38,434 nucleotides of DNA from an uncultured Sneathia sp. (GCA_902494065.1 CABURZ010000003.1:1-38434); one strand, 5' to 3'; shown: positions 25,843-34,906, counted from the stretch's first letter. Numbers and translations: made by a program. The notes: generated from the letters alone by a model not told the origin.

Positions 25843-26427
25843 ATGGTTATAGCTTTAACTGGAGGAATATGTTGTGGTAAATCTACTGTTTTAAAAGCTT
25901 TGGAAAACTTTGGCTATAGAATCTACGATGTAGATAATATAGCTCATGAAGTTTTAAATGAAAAAGATATAGCTTGTAGAATAAAACAGGAAATTTCTGC
26001 AACTGTTTTTTGTTATAATAAAATAGATAGAAAAAAATTAGCTAAAATAGTTTTTAATGATGAGGATAAAAGAAAAAAATTAAATGAAATAGTTCATCCA
26101 AGAATAATATATAAAATGCTAAAAATAATAGAAGAAAATAAAGAAAAAAGTGAAATAACTTTCATTGAAGTTCCTCTTTTATATGAATTAAATTTACAAA
26201 AATATTTTGATAAAGTAATATTAATATATGTAGATAGGTTAACTCAAATTGAAAGAATAATGTTAAGAGATAAAAAAACTAAAAAAGAGGCTATAAATAT
26301 TTTAAATACGCAAATTGATATAGAGGAAAAAAAGAAAAAAACAAAATATGTTTTATTAAACTATGATTTAGATAAATTAGAAACTAATTTAAAAAGTTTA
26401 ATAGAAAGGATAAAAAATGAATATTAA
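25843..26427 (+). CDS. coaE: Dephospho-CoA kinase
   Basis: A 194-residue protein. The P-loop is LTGGICCGKST at the N-terminus. DVDNIAHEVL, LNEIVHPRI and FIEVPLLYELNLQKYFDKVI are family blocks. It phosphorylates dephospho-CoA in the last step of CoA synthesis. ATG 25843 follows AGGTG and matches the usual short N-terminus before the P-loop better than the in-frame GTG at 25834. Its 3' end overlaps engB by 11 bases. Confidence 0.94.
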   Translation: MVIALTGGICCGKSTVLKALENFGYRIYDVDNIAHEVLNEKDIACRIKQEISATVFCYNKIDRKKLAKIVFNDEDKRKKLNEIVHPRIIYKMLKIIEENKEKSEITFIEVPLLYELNLQKYFDKVILIYVDRLTQIERIMLRDKKTKKEAINILNTQIDIEEKKKKTKYVLLNYDLDKLETNLKSLIERIKNEY

Positions 26428-27007
26428 AAGTGCAAAATATTTAAAATCAGTAATTCATAAAAAAGAATATCCTGAAAATGAGAAAATAGAATTTGCATTT
26501 ATAGGTAAATCTAACGTTGGGAAATCATCACTTATTAACACATTAACAAACAGAAAAAATTTGGCAAGAACAAGTAAAACTCCAGGACGTACACAATTAA
26601 TAAATTTCTTTTTAATAAATGATTCAGTATATTTTGTAGATCTTCCAGGTTATGGGTTTGCAAAAGTTCCTGTAAATATAAAAAAGAATTGGGGAAATAT
26701 TATTGAAACTTATCTTGCAAGCAATAGATCTAAAGTTGTGTTTATTTTATTAGATATAAGAAGAATACCTTCTCAAGATGACATTAATATGTTAGAGTGG
26801 TTAGAACACTATAATATCGAATATTATATTATCTTTACTAAAAATGATAAAGTATCAAATAATGAAAGATTTAGACAATTAAAAGAAATTAAAAAGAAAT
26901 TAGTCTTTGATAATGAAGATGTATTTTTTCATTCATCATTAAAAAATACTGGTACAGATAAGTTACTTGAATTTATAGAAAGAAGGATAAATGAAGAGAA
27001 TAATTAG
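26417..27007 (+). CDS. engB: Ribosome-assembly GTPase EngB (YsxC/YihA)
   Basis: A 196-residue GTPase. G1 is IGKSNVGKSSLINTL, G2 lies in TSKTPGRTQLINFF, G3 is VDLPGYGFAKV and G4 is FTKNDK. EngB acts in late 50S subunit assembly. AGAAAGGA precedes the ATG inside the end of coaE. Its own end overlaps the next gene by 17 bases. Confidence 0.96.
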   Translation: MNIKSAKYLKSVIHKKEYPENEKIEFAFIGKSNVGKSSLINTLTNRKNLARTSKTPGRTQLINFFLINDSVYFVDLPGYGFAKVPVNIKKNWGNIIETYLASNRSKVVFILLDIRRIPSQDDINMLEWLEHYNIEYYIIFTKNDKVSNNERFRQLKEIKKKLVFDNEDVFFHSSLKNTGTDKLLEFIERRINEENN

Positions 27008-28733
27008 TATATTTTTTCTCCTTATTTCTAGTATAATTTATGCAGAAAAAATTGAAAATTATACTATTTTTGTGAGTTTAAATGAAGATAAGAGTGTTCA
27101 TATAGAAGAAAAAATAGAATATAATCCAGAAGAAAAAGTTGTTCATGGTTTAAAAAGATACATTGTTAATGACAATGTAGGTAAAACATTTGGATTTAAC
27201 AGTAAAGTTGGTATTAAAAACTTTAAATCAAATTTTCCTTTCACTTTAACAAAAGATGAAAATTATGATGAATATAGATTGGGAGAAGCAGATAAATATT
27301 TGCCACAAAATACGATAACTACATTTAAAAATAGTTATGATATATATAATATAGTCAGAACAAATGATAATACTACACAAATATATTTAAATGTTATAGG
27401 TAATTACTGGAATATGTCCATAGAAAAAGCAAAAATAGTTTTAAATTTTGATGACAAAGCTATACAAAATCTATATGTTTATACTGGTAATCTGTATGAG
27501 AGTGGTAAAAATTTTGTTGTTAAAGGAAAAACTATTGAAAATAAAGAAATTTTAAATGAAGGAGAAGGTATCACTTTTAAATTGAATTTAGATAAAAGTG
27601 TATATAATTTTGAAACAAACGATAAAATAAAACATATTTTTAAAGCATATACAAGTTTAATAGGTAATATATTAATTATTGTTTTACTAATAGCTATAAT
27701 GATTGCAATAATATATTTAAGATTTAATCTAAAAGATAAAAGACCTATAGAACCAGAATTTAAGGTTGATGATAGAATTAGCCCAAGCCTTGCATCAAAG
27801 GTATATAGTCAAAATATATCTTCATTTAAAGGTGGATATGCAGTTTTAACAGTAATTTTTTATAGCCTTTTATCTAAAGATTTGATAGTTTCAAAAGATA
27901 GATATGAGGACAATGAATACGTTTTAAAAAAAGGTGAAAAACCAGAAGTTAAGTTTGACTATAAAGAATCATGGACACATGAAAAAGATAAGATATATAA
28001 GTTTGTAGAATCAAATAAGATAGAGCAAGCATTAAATAGTAATGATATACTTTCACCAGAAGAAAAAGTGGCGGTAATTAATCTATTTAAAAAAAGAGAG
28101 GATCTTTTAAGTAGTAAACAAATTTTAAGAGAAACTAATGAAAAAGCAAATCTTTATTTAAATAATATATACAAAACTAATGTTGGAAATAGAATAGTAT
28201 TACCAATAGTATTATCGATATTTTTAATATTTGCATCAATAATTAATAGTATTTTAAATAGTGAATTTAATGTAAGTATTCTAGTCGTTATCGCTTTTTC
28301 AATTATTAACATACTTTTATCTTCTAAATTATATAATTTGAAAAAAAGTGGTAAAGATATTGTAAGAAATCTTAAAGGATTTATTATGTATTTTGATATG
28401 ACAGAAAAAAATATATTTAAATCATTTAATACTCAAGAAGAAATGATGCAATACGCAAAAAAAATGTTACCATATGCTATTGCATTAGGAATACGTAAAA
28501 AATTTATTACTCTTTTAGATAAAGCTATTTCAGAAAAAGGTTATGATAGATATTATATATATGATGGAATGTATTATGGATACTTATATAATTTTGATAA
28601 TATAAGTAGAAAAATATATGATGGCATAAGACCTAAAGTTGAAAATTCAAATTCTTCTGGTGGAGGATTTTCAAGCGGATATAGTGGATATTCTGGCGGA
28701 GGATTTTCTGGTGGAGGAGGATCTAGCTGGTAA
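26991..28733 (+). CDS. DUF2207 family membrane protein
   Basis: A 580-residue protein with a signal peptide (MKRIISIFFLLISSIIYAE), then an extracytoplasmic DUF2207-type beta domain to about residue 215. One membrane segment lies near 220-245, followed by a cytoplasmic stretch, two more close membrane segments near 400-445 and a further soluble part. The tail is very rich in Gly, Ser and Tyr (from SSGGGFSSGYSG to GGGGSSW), as is typical of this family. The function of the family is unknown. The start overlaps engB, and it is the last gene of the long run. I see no strong terminator after it. Confidence 0.83.
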   Translation: MKRIISIFFLLISSIIYAEKIENYTIFVSLNEDKSVHIEEKIEYNPEEKVVHGLKRYIVNDNVGKTFGFNSKVGIKNFKSNFPFTLTKDENYDEYRLGEADKYLPQNTITTFKNSYDIYNIVRTNDNTTQIYLNVIGNYWNMSIEKAKIVLNFDDKAIQNLYVYTGNLYESGKNFVVKGKTIENKEILNEGEGITFKLNLDKSVYNFETNDKIKHIFKAYTSLIGNILIIVLLIAIMIAIIYLRFNLKDKRPIEPEFKVDDRISPSLASKVYSQNISSFKGGYAVLTVIFYSLLSKDLIVSKDRYEDNEYVLKKGEKPEVKFDYKESWTHEKDKIYKFVESNKIEQALNSNDILSPEEKVAVINLFKKREDLLSSKQILRETNEKANLYLNNIYKTNVGNRIVLPIVLSIFLIFASIINSILNSEFNVSILVVIAFSIINILLSSKLYNLKKSGKDIVRNLKGFIMYFDMTEKNIFKSFNTQEEMMQYAKKMLPYAIALGIRKKFITLLDKAISEKGYDRYYIYDGMYYGYLYNFDNISRKIYDGIRPKVENSNSSGGGFSSGYSGYSGGGFSGGGGSSW

Positions 28734-28828
28734 TTAAAGAAATTAGAAATTTGACTAAATTTTTAGATAATTTTCAAATTAATATTTAGTGAAAAATATA
28801 CATTTTATACTCTTTTAGTTAAAAAAGT

Positions 28829-28846
28829 TTGTTAAAATATAAACAA
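28829..28846 (+). promoter_or_regulatory. Putative Rex operator overlapping an extended -10
   Basis: TTGTTAAAATATAAACAA is an 18-bp palindrome differing at one position from TTGTTAA-N4-TTAACAA, the consensus I recall for Rex in clostridia-like anaerobes. The same bases contain TGTTAAAAT (28830-28838), an extended -10 form, so a bound repressor would block the promoter of the beta-barrel gene 65 bases downstream. The rest of the 177-base gap (28734-28910) is AT-rich without other clear signals. Confidence 0.5.
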
Positions 28847-28910
28847 AAAATTAGAAAATATGAAAAAAATATAGTAAAATTATTTGAATTTAACTAGGAG
28901 GAAAAAAGGT

Positions 28911-30209
28911 ATGAAAAAAACATTTTTAGCAACCATTTTAGCTACAACAAGTGTAATGTATGCAAGTGGAACTAAGGGTAGTGTGGAATTTTTTAATGTT
29001 AATTATTTGACCAACACAAAAAATTCTAATAAGTTAGAAACAGAGTTTAAAGTAAATGAGATAGGAATAAAAACTAATGTACAAGTATTAAATACTGGGT
29101 TAAGCTTTGGAGGAGTTTTCAAAGGAAAAGGTATTAAAATTCCTATAGTAGAAGATATTAAAAATAAGTTTTTAAATAATTCTAGTGCATACATTAATTA
29201 CAAATTACCAGAAATGGGTAAAGTAAATACACAATTAAGAGCAGAATTATTAAATATAGATAATAAAAATAAATTTAATGCGGATATTTCATTAGGAGCT
29301 GATGTAAATTACACAGTAAGTAAAGGTGTTAAAGTTGGATTAAATTCAAATACAGTAGTTCCATTAAATGGGAAAGTGTATACAACAAATAAAATATATA
29401 TAGATGCAAATACAGATAAATTAAAGTTAGATACAGGTTTAGAATTAAGAAATTCATATGATGATAAAGATAAAGTATTTAAATATGTTAAATTAAATGC
29501 TAATGCTAAATATTTAGGAATTAAAGATCTTGAAATAGAAGGGAAGTTCAATTATATATATGTCTTTAATAATTTAGGTGATAATTCTAATTATTTATAT
29601 GGACGAGTTGAATATACTGACTTATTTAGAAAAAAAATTAATGAATTAAAAGATTATGAAAATTTAAATCTAGATTTAATAGTGGCAAAATCATATAGTC
29701 ATTCATATGAATTAGGACTAAAAAAATACATAGATAAAAGCTTTATTAAATTAGAAGGTCTTGTTCAAAGTCAAAATAATCAAGGTAATTTATCTCTACA
29801 ATATGGAGCAGAATTAAGTGGAGAGTATAAGCAAATACAAAACTTAACATTAAAAGGTAATTTATTAGTTGAAGGAGCTAGAAGAGAAACAATAGAAGAA
29901 GACGATTCGCTTTCATATGAAACAGGAGTGTATTTAAAACTTGGAGCTAAATATGATTATGCTATAACTGATAAATTTGTTTTAATGCCAGAAATTAGTG
30001 GATATTATGGATATGAAAAAACATATAAAGAAATGCACGAAATAATATTAACACCTAAATTAGGATTTAAATATACACCAATAAAAAATTTAGAAATTTT
30101 AAGTTCAGTTGCAGTTCCAGTTAATTTTACAAAAGTAGGCGATAAAAATCCTATGAAATTTGATAGATTTGATGTAAAATCATCATTAAATATTAAATAT
30201 ACATGGTAA
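28911..30209 (+). CDS. Outer-membrane beta-barrel protein, unknown function
   Basis: A 432-residue protein with a signal peptide (MKKTFLATILATTSVMYA). It is otherwise built of many short alternating polar/hydrophobic strands rich in Asn, Lys, Tyr and Gly (for example SLSYETGVYLKLGAKYDYAI). It ends in SSLNIKYTW, a terminal aromatic residue as expected for recognition by the BAM machinery. I do not recognise a named family. The start is ATG 28911 because AGGAGG lies just upstream. A TTG at 28884 would place that site inside the gene. It has its own promoter, possibly Rex-controlled, and a strong terminator. Confidence 0.75.
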   Translation: MKKTFLATILATTSVMYASGTKGSVEFFNVNYLTNTKNSNKLETEFKVNEIGIKTNVQVLNTGLSFGGVFKGKGIKIPIVEDIKNKFLNNSSAYINYKLPEMGKVNTQLRAELLNIDNKNKFNADISLGADVNYTVSKGVKVGLNSNTVVPLNGKVYTTNKIYIDANTDKLKLDTGLELRNSYDDKDKVFKYVKLNANAKYLGIKDLEIEGKFNYIYVFNNLGDNSNYLYGRVEYTDLFRKKINELKDYENLNLDLIVAKSYSHSYELGLKKYIDKSFIKLEGLVQSQNNQGNLSLQYGAELSGEYKQIQNLTLKGNLLVEGARRETIEEDDSLSYETGVYLKLGAKYDYAITDKFVLMPEISGYYGYEKTYKEMHEIILTPKLGFKYTPIKNLEILSSVAVPVNFTKVGDKNPMKFDRFDVKSSLNIKYTW

Positions 30210-30215
30210 TAAATA

Positions 30216-30253
30216 AGGCTAAATTATATAAATATAGTTTAGCCTCTTTTTTT
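30216..30253. terminator. Terminator after the beta-barrel gene
   Basis: Arms AGGCTAAA (30216-30223) and TTTAGCCT (30238-30245) are followed by a run of seven T. It also lies at the 3' end of the convergent membrane-protein gene and may act in both directions. Confidence 0.88.
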
Positions 30254-30794
30254 ATATTCTTTTCTTTAGAATTTTTTCTAGTATTTTTGCTTCATCATTT
30301 GAACTTACCTTTATTTCTTGTTTTGTACCATTAAAATATGAAATGGTTAAACTATTATTATTTATACTAATAATAGATATTTTTTTAAGGTCTATTGTAG
30401 TTTTTCCATAAATAGCTATATCTTTATTATACGCAATTACACTTTTTTCATTGAAATTGTAGGCATAAAGTAGGGAAATTATTGATATAGTAATAGCTAA
30501 AGTGTTAGCTTTAAATATTACAAGTGAAATAACAAATATTGCTAAAAATACGATATATAGAATATATGATATCTTTTTAAAGTTAGAATTTAATGATAAA
30601 AAATTAAAGTTTTTATCTACTTTATGTATTCTTTTTAATCCTAATAAGCTAATTACGGGTTGCATCAAAAGAATAAAGAACAGTAAAATGCATGTTAATT
30701 TATCTTTAGGATAAATTAGTGCTACACAAATTATTGCTAAAAGTAATCTAAAAATTAATATTGAAATTGGTTTAATAAACTCTTTTTTTAACAT
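30252..30794 (-). CDS. Small integral membrane protein, unknown function
   Basis: A 180-residue protein. Four hydrophobic segments lie in the first ~115 residues (about 10-25, 33-50, 75-95, 98-113). A soluble C-terminal part of short beta-strands and a final helix follows (IDLKKISIISINNNSLTISYF, then AKILEKILKKRI), reminiscent of bacterial PH-like (YcxB/EbsA-like) domains. That similarity is by eye only. It is a lone gene convergent with the beta-barrel gene. No clear promoter boxes stand out upstream. Confidence 0.65.
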   Translation of the reverse strand: MLKKEFIKPISILIFRLLLAIICVALIYPKDKLTCILLFFILLMQPVISLLGLKRIHKVDKNFNFLSLNSNFKKISYILYIVFLAIFVISLVIFKANTLAITISIISLLYAYNFNEKSVIAYNKDIAIYGKTTIDLKKISIISINNNSLTISYFNGTKQEIKVSSNDEAKILEKILKKRI

Positions 30795-30860
30795 GTTTTG
30801 ACTCCTTTTAAATGTATAATAATAATTTTAACATGAAAAAATATAAATAACAATAAATTT

Positions 30861-30956
30861 TAAGTTGCACTAAGTTGCAAAACAACAAAATTTTTAATTT
30901 CAAAAAAATTAAAAGCATTGAAAATAAAGGGTTTGTTGATATAAATTTAAGTTGCA
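30861..30956 (+). repeat. Three copies of TAAGTTGCA upstream of tRNA-Thr
   Basis: Exact copies at 30861-30869, 30871-30879 (tandem, 10-bp period) and 30948-30956. The first and third copies extend to a shared 14-bp TTTAAGTTGCACTA (30859-30872 and 30946-30959). The third copy ends just before the -35 of the tRNA promoter. Confidence 0.65.
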
Positions 30957-30970
30957 CTATTGACAAACCC
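30929..30970 (+). promoter_or_regulatory. Inverted repeat overlapping the tRNA-Thr promoter
   Basis: Arms GGGTTTGT (30929-30936) and ACAAACCC (30963-30970) enclose the third TAAGTTGCA copy. The right arm overlaps the -35 box TTGACA (30960-30965). This could be an operator, or the end of a short transcript. Confidence 0.45.
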
Positions 30971-30988
30971 CATGTATTTTAGTATACT
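30960..30988 (+). promoter_or_regulatory. tRNA-Thr promoter
   Basis: A perfect TTGACA (30960-30965), a 17-base spacer and TATACT (30983-30988), 11 bases before the tRNA. It is the strongest promoter match in the window. Confidence 0.88.
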
Positions 30989-30999
30989 TTCATTGTGAT

Positions 31000-31075
<76 letters not shown>

Positions 31076-31080
31076 TTTTT

Positions 31081-31109
31081 TTTACTTAAATATTGGTTTG
31101 TGGTATAAT
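31081..31109 (+). promoter_or_regulatory. Promoter of the peptide ABC transporter operon
   Basis: TTTACT (31081-31086), a 17-base spacer and TATAAT (31104-31109) preceded by TGG, i.e. an extended -10 form. It lies 30 bases before the first gene of the operon. Confidence 0.7.
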
Positions 31110-31139
31110 ATGGAAAAAAGATAGAAAAGAGGAATTAAA

Positions 31140-32513
31140 TTGAAACGTATATTTTTATCATTACTTTTAGTGTTGTTTATGGCATGTTCTAATGTTGATA
31201 AAAGTAATACAATAATTACTGCAATGCCTGTAGATATCGACAGTTTGAATCCATATAAATTTGTTGGAAGTTCGACTGAAGAAGTTATGTTTAATGTTTA
31301 TGAAGGGTTAGTTAAACAAACTCCAGAAGGGGATATTTCACCATGTATAGCTAAAAGCTATAATATATCAGAAGATGGTTTAACTTATACATTTGACATT
31401 AGAAATGATGTGTATTTTCATAATGGATCGCTTTTAACACCTAGTGATGTTGTATTTTCATTAAATAAAATGAAAGAGTTGAAGTTGCAACCAGCATTTA
31501 AAAATATAAAAGATGTTAAATCTGATGGGAATAAAGTTATAGTACAGCTAGAAAAAAATGATGCCTCACTAATATATTATTTAATATCACCTATAGTAGA
31601 TGAACAAACATATTCTGAAATAGAAAAAAAAGCTAATGGAACAGGGCCTTATGAAGTTAAAGAATACAAAAGAGAACAAAAAATTGATTTAAAAGCATTT
31701 GATAAATATTGGGGAGATAAGCCTAATGTAAAAAATGTTAATATAAAAATTGTTCCAAATAGTGATACAATTTTCTTAAAGTACTTAAGTGGTGAGTTAA
31801 ATTTCATTTATACTGTTGATTCAAAAAGAGTTAATGAAATAAAAGATAAAAATATTATAAAATATCCAAGAAATATGCTATATATACTAGGAATAAACAA
31901 CAAAAAGTATGATAAAAAAGTAAGAGAAGCATTAAGTATTGCAATAAATAGAGAACAAATACAAAATACAGTTTTAAATGGATATGGTAAATTATTAGAT
32001 AAAGATAAAACAGGAGATACAAGTATACTAAAAGGTATGAAATTTGATTTAAAAGTTCCTGTAAATAGTAAAATGTACACTGATTCAGCACAAGTTATTA
32101 AGCAACAATTAGATAAGGTTGGGGCAAGTGTAAATATTATCCAAATTGAATGGGCAAGTTGGCTACAAGAGGTATACACAAATAGAGACTATGAACTAAC
32201 TTTAATAGGATTTACTGGTAAATTAGATAAAGACGCAGTATTTAGAAGATATTTATCAGATTACAAAAAGAATTTTAGTAATTTTTCTAATGAAGAATAT
32301 GACAGAATAGTTAAAGAAGCAAAAATTACTATAAATCCAGAAAAGAGAAATGAGTTATATAACAAGGCTTGGGAAATTTTATTGAAAGAAAAGGCAAGTG
32401 TATTTATAGTAGATCCTTCTAATATAGTTATATGCGATAAAAATATTACTGGCTTTGTACCATATACTATTTCGTTTATAGATTTTTCAAAACTTAAAAT
32501 AGAAGGGAAATAA
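31140..32513 (+). CDS. Peptide/nickel-type ABC transporter substrate-binding lipoprotein
   Basis: A 457-residue SBP_bac_5 protein. The signal peptide MKRIFLSLLLVLFMAC ends in a lipobox (FMAC), so Cys16 anchors it to the membrane. ITAMPVDIDSLNPYKFVGSS and VMFNVYEGLVKQTPEG are the usual entry of the family. KSYNISEDGLTYTFDIRNDVYFHNG is its signature. It is somewhat short for an oligopeptide-binding protein (usually 500 or more). The start is TTG after AAGAGGA. Family members bind peptides, Ni2+ chelates or opines; the sequence does not tell which. It leads an operon with two permeases, one ATPase and uppP. Confidence 0.9.
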   Translation: MKRIFLSLLLVLFMACSNVDKSNTIITAMPVDIDSLNPYKFVGSSTEEVMFNVYEGLVKQTPEGDISPCIAKSYNISEDGLTYTFDIRNDVYFHNGSLLTPSDVVFSLNKMKELKLQPAFKNIKDVKSDGNKVIVQLEKNDASLIYYLISPIVDEQTYSEIEKKANGTGPYEVKEYKREQKIDLKAFDKYWGDKPNVKNVNIKIVPNSDTIFLKYLSGELNFIYTVDSKRVNEIKDKNIIKYPRNMLYILGINNKKYDKKVREALSIAINREQIQNTVLNGYGKLLDKDKTGDTSILKGMKFDLKVPVNSKMYTDSAQVIKQQLDKVGASVNIIQIEWASWLQEVYTNRDYELTLIGFTGKLDKDAVFRRYLSDYKKNFSNFSNEEYDRIVKEAKITINPEKRNELYNKAWEILLKEKASVFIVDPSNIVICDKNITGFVPYTISFIDFSKLKIEGK

Positions 32514-32515
32514 AA

Positions 32516-33436
32516 ATGTATTATTTAAGAAAGATAATTAAGGGTATTTTTAGTATATATATAATATCAACAATATCTTTCTTTTTAATATCTCTTATAC
32601 CGGGGAATCCTGCAATTGCAATTTTAGGAGTTGATGCAACTCCTGATAGAATACAAGCATTTAGACAAAATTTTGGATTAGATAAGCCTATATTAGAAAG
32701 ATATTTAGAATGGTTAAAAAGAGTATTGACTGGAGATTTTGGGAATTCGTTAAAATTAAATATACCAGTTAAAAATTTGATTTTAGAAAAATTACCTTTA
32801 ACAATGATAATAACTCTTTTAACCTTAGTTTTAATATTTTTGATTTCTATACCATTTGCCTTTTATTTAAATAAAATAAAAGACAAGAAAAGTATAGAAA
32901 AATGGAATAAAGTTTTAGCATTAACTATATCTATTCCGTCATTTTGGCTTGCAATTCTTGTTATATACCTATTTAGTGTAGTTTTAAAGCTATTTTATCT
33001 AAGCTACAATGATACAATTTTTTCATTGATAATTCCTTGTTTGATAATAGCTATACCTAAGGTAGGACAAATAACATATAATTTAAAGAAAAATTTATAC
33101 CATGAAACAAGACAAGAATATATTAAATACCTTTATTCTAATGGAATGAATATGAAATATTTGAATAGATATGTACTAAAAAATGCCATATTACCCTTAC
33201 TTCCTCTTATTAGTCTTATGATTATAGATTTAATAACTGGAGTTGTAATTATAGAGCAAATTTTTTCTATACCAGGTATAGGTAGATTGTTACTTCTTTC
33301 TGTTTATACAAGAGATATTCCATTACTACAAGGACTAATAATATATAGTTCCACTTTTGTAATAATAGTAGATGTATTAAATGATATTTTATACGCAAAA
33401 TTAGATAAAAGAATAAAGTTAGGTGATGTAAAATGA
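32516..33436 (+). CDS. Peptide/nickel-type ABC transporter permease (DppB/NikB class)
   Basis: A 306-residue protein with about six membrane segments. The N-terminus has FFLISLIPGNPAIAILG and FGLDKPILERYLEWLKRVLTGDFGNSL, the classic DppB/OppB entry. The coupling (EAA-like) region is followed by IIEQIFSIPGIGRLLLLSVYTRD. It starts 2 bases after the binding-protein gene and overlaps the next permease by 4 bases (ATGA). Confidence 0.93.
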   Translation: MYYLRKIIKGIFSIYIISTISFFLISLIPGNPAIAILGVDATPDRIQAFRQNFGLDKPILERYLEWLKRVLTGDFGNSLKLNIPVKNLILEKLPLTMIITLLTLVLIFLISIPFAFYLNKIKDKKSIEKWNKVLALTISIPSFWLAILVIYLFSVVLKLFYLSYNDTIFSLIIPCLIIAIPKVGQITYNLKKNLYHETRQEYIKYLYSNGMNMKYLNRYVLKNAILPLLPLISLMIIDLITGVVIIEQIFSIPGIGRLLLLSVYTRDIPLLQGLIIYSSTFVIIVDVLNDILYAKLDKRIKLGDVK

Positions 33437-34206
33437 TAAAATATTTAAGATATTTATTAATACTACCATTTTTATTCTTTTTAAAAAATCCTTTTTCTAT
33501 AGAAAATGGGAATATTTTATCTAGACCTAGTTTAATACATATTTTAGGAACAGATAATTTAGGAAGAGATATATATACAAGGCTTGTTATAGGGACATTT
33601 AATACATTGATTATAGTATTTTTATCTATGATATTAGCAACATTAATAGGAGTATTTTTAGGATTTTTATCAGGATATTTTGGAGGTATAATAGACAATA
33701 TTATACAAACAATAATAGATATTATATTATCCATTCCCTCAATATTGATAGCTATAACTGTTGTAGTTATACTAAAGTCTGGATATAAAGCATTAATTCT
33801 TGCAATTTTAATAATGTATTTACCTTCTATAACAAATTATGCAAGAGGACTTGCTATAAAAGAAAAAAATAAAGAATATGTTATGGCAGCGAAAACTTAT
33901 GGTGTAAAAAACATACGTATAATATTTAGACACATATTGCCTAATATAAAGAAATATATATTGCTAAATTTTGAAATTAATTTTTCAAAAGCAATATTAA
34001 CAGAAGCAAGTCTTGGTTTTTTAGGTATAGGAATAGATCCATCTATACCTACTCTTGGAAATATGTTAAATAGTTCGCAATCATATTTTGTTGTAGCTCC
34101 ATGGTTCACGCTTATGCCAGGATTAGCAATAATATATATAGTATTTAAAGTAAATAATTTTACTTTAAAAAAAGGAAAAAAGAATGGAAGAAGAATTAAA
34201 AATTAA
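33433..34206 (+). CDS. Peptide/nickel-type ABC transporter permease (DppC/NikC class)
   Basis: A 257-residue protein, shorter than typical DppC (about 300). It has ILGTDNLGRDIYTRLVIG near the start, the VMAAKTYGVKNIRIIFRHILPN coupling loop and LTEASLGFLGIGIDPSIPTLGNML near the end. It pairs with the preceding permease to form the channel. Its end overlaps the ATPase gene by 23 bases. Confidence 0.93.
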   Translation: MIKYLRYLLILPFLFFLKNPFSIENGNILSRPSLIHILGTDNLGRDIYTRLVIGTFNTLIIVFLSMILATLIGVFLGFLSGYFGGIIDNIIQTIIDIILSIPSILIAITVVVILKSGYKALILAILIMYLPSITNYARGLAIKEKNKEYVMAAKTYGVKNIRIIFRHILPNIKKYILLNFEINFSKAILTEASLGFLGIGIDPSIPTLGNMLNSSQSYFVVAPWFTLMPGLAIIYIVFKVNNFTLKKGKKNGRRIKN

Positions 34207-34906
34207 AAATTTAAACGTTACTATTGATGATGAACATTTATTGAAGGATATAAATATATCTATTTATAGAAATGAAGTAGTTGGTATTTTAGGAGAATCA
34301 GGTAGTGGTAAAACTCTTACAACTAAATTTATACTGGGAATACTACCAGAAAAAAGTATCATAAATTATGATGAATTTAAAAAAAATGTAAGCATAGGTG
34401 CAATATTCCAAAATGCCTTTATTTTATTCAATCCTACAGTAACAATAGGCAAACAATTAAAGCATTTATATATTTCTCATTATAATAAGCTGGATGGATT
34501 TTCAGAATTTATTGAAGAAATATTTAATAAAGTGGGATTAGATAATAAAGATTATTTAAAAAAATATCCATTTGAATGTAGTGGTGGAGAAAGACAAAGA
34601 TTAGCTATAGCAGGAGCACTAATAGGAAAGCCTAAAATTCTGATTGCTGATGAAATAACAACTGCACTTGATACAAAGACTAAAGAAGAAGTTTTAGATT
34701 TATTAAAAAATGTAAAAGAGGAAGGGTCAATAATATATATTTCCCATGAAATAAACACTATGAAACATTTTGTTGATAGAATTTATGTTATGTATAAGGG
34801 TGAAATAATAGAAAAAAACATCACTTCAGAAATTTTTAATAATCCAAAGCACGAATACACAAAAAAATTAATAGCATTAGCAAAGAAATATGAAAGTGAG
34901 GAATGA
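34184..34906 (+). CDS. Peptide/nickel-type ABC transporter ATPase
   Basis: A 240-residue ATPase. Walker A is GILGESGSGKTLTTK near residue 36 and the Q-loop is in IGAIFQNAF. The signature CSGGERQRLAIAGAL has Cys in place of the usual leading Leu. Walker B is ILIADEITTALD and the switch His is in IYISHE. It lacks the C-terminal oligopeptide/dipeptide extension with Cys residues seen in many DppD/DppF proteins. Peptide transporters normally have two such ATPases; only one is encoded here before uppP, so it may act as a homodimer or pair with a partner encoded elsewhere. Confidence 0.92.
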   Translation: MEEELKIKNLNVTIDDEHLLKDINISIYRNEVVGILGESGSGKTLTTKFILGILPEKSIINYDEFKKNVSIGAIFQNAFILFNPTVTIGKQLKHLYISHYNKLDGFSEFIEEIFNKVGLDNKDYLKKYPFECSGGERQRLAIAGALIGKPKILIADEITTALDTKTKEEVLDLLKNVKEEGSIIYISHEINTMKHFVDRIYVMYKGEIIEKNITSEIFNNPKHEYTKKLIALAKKYESEE

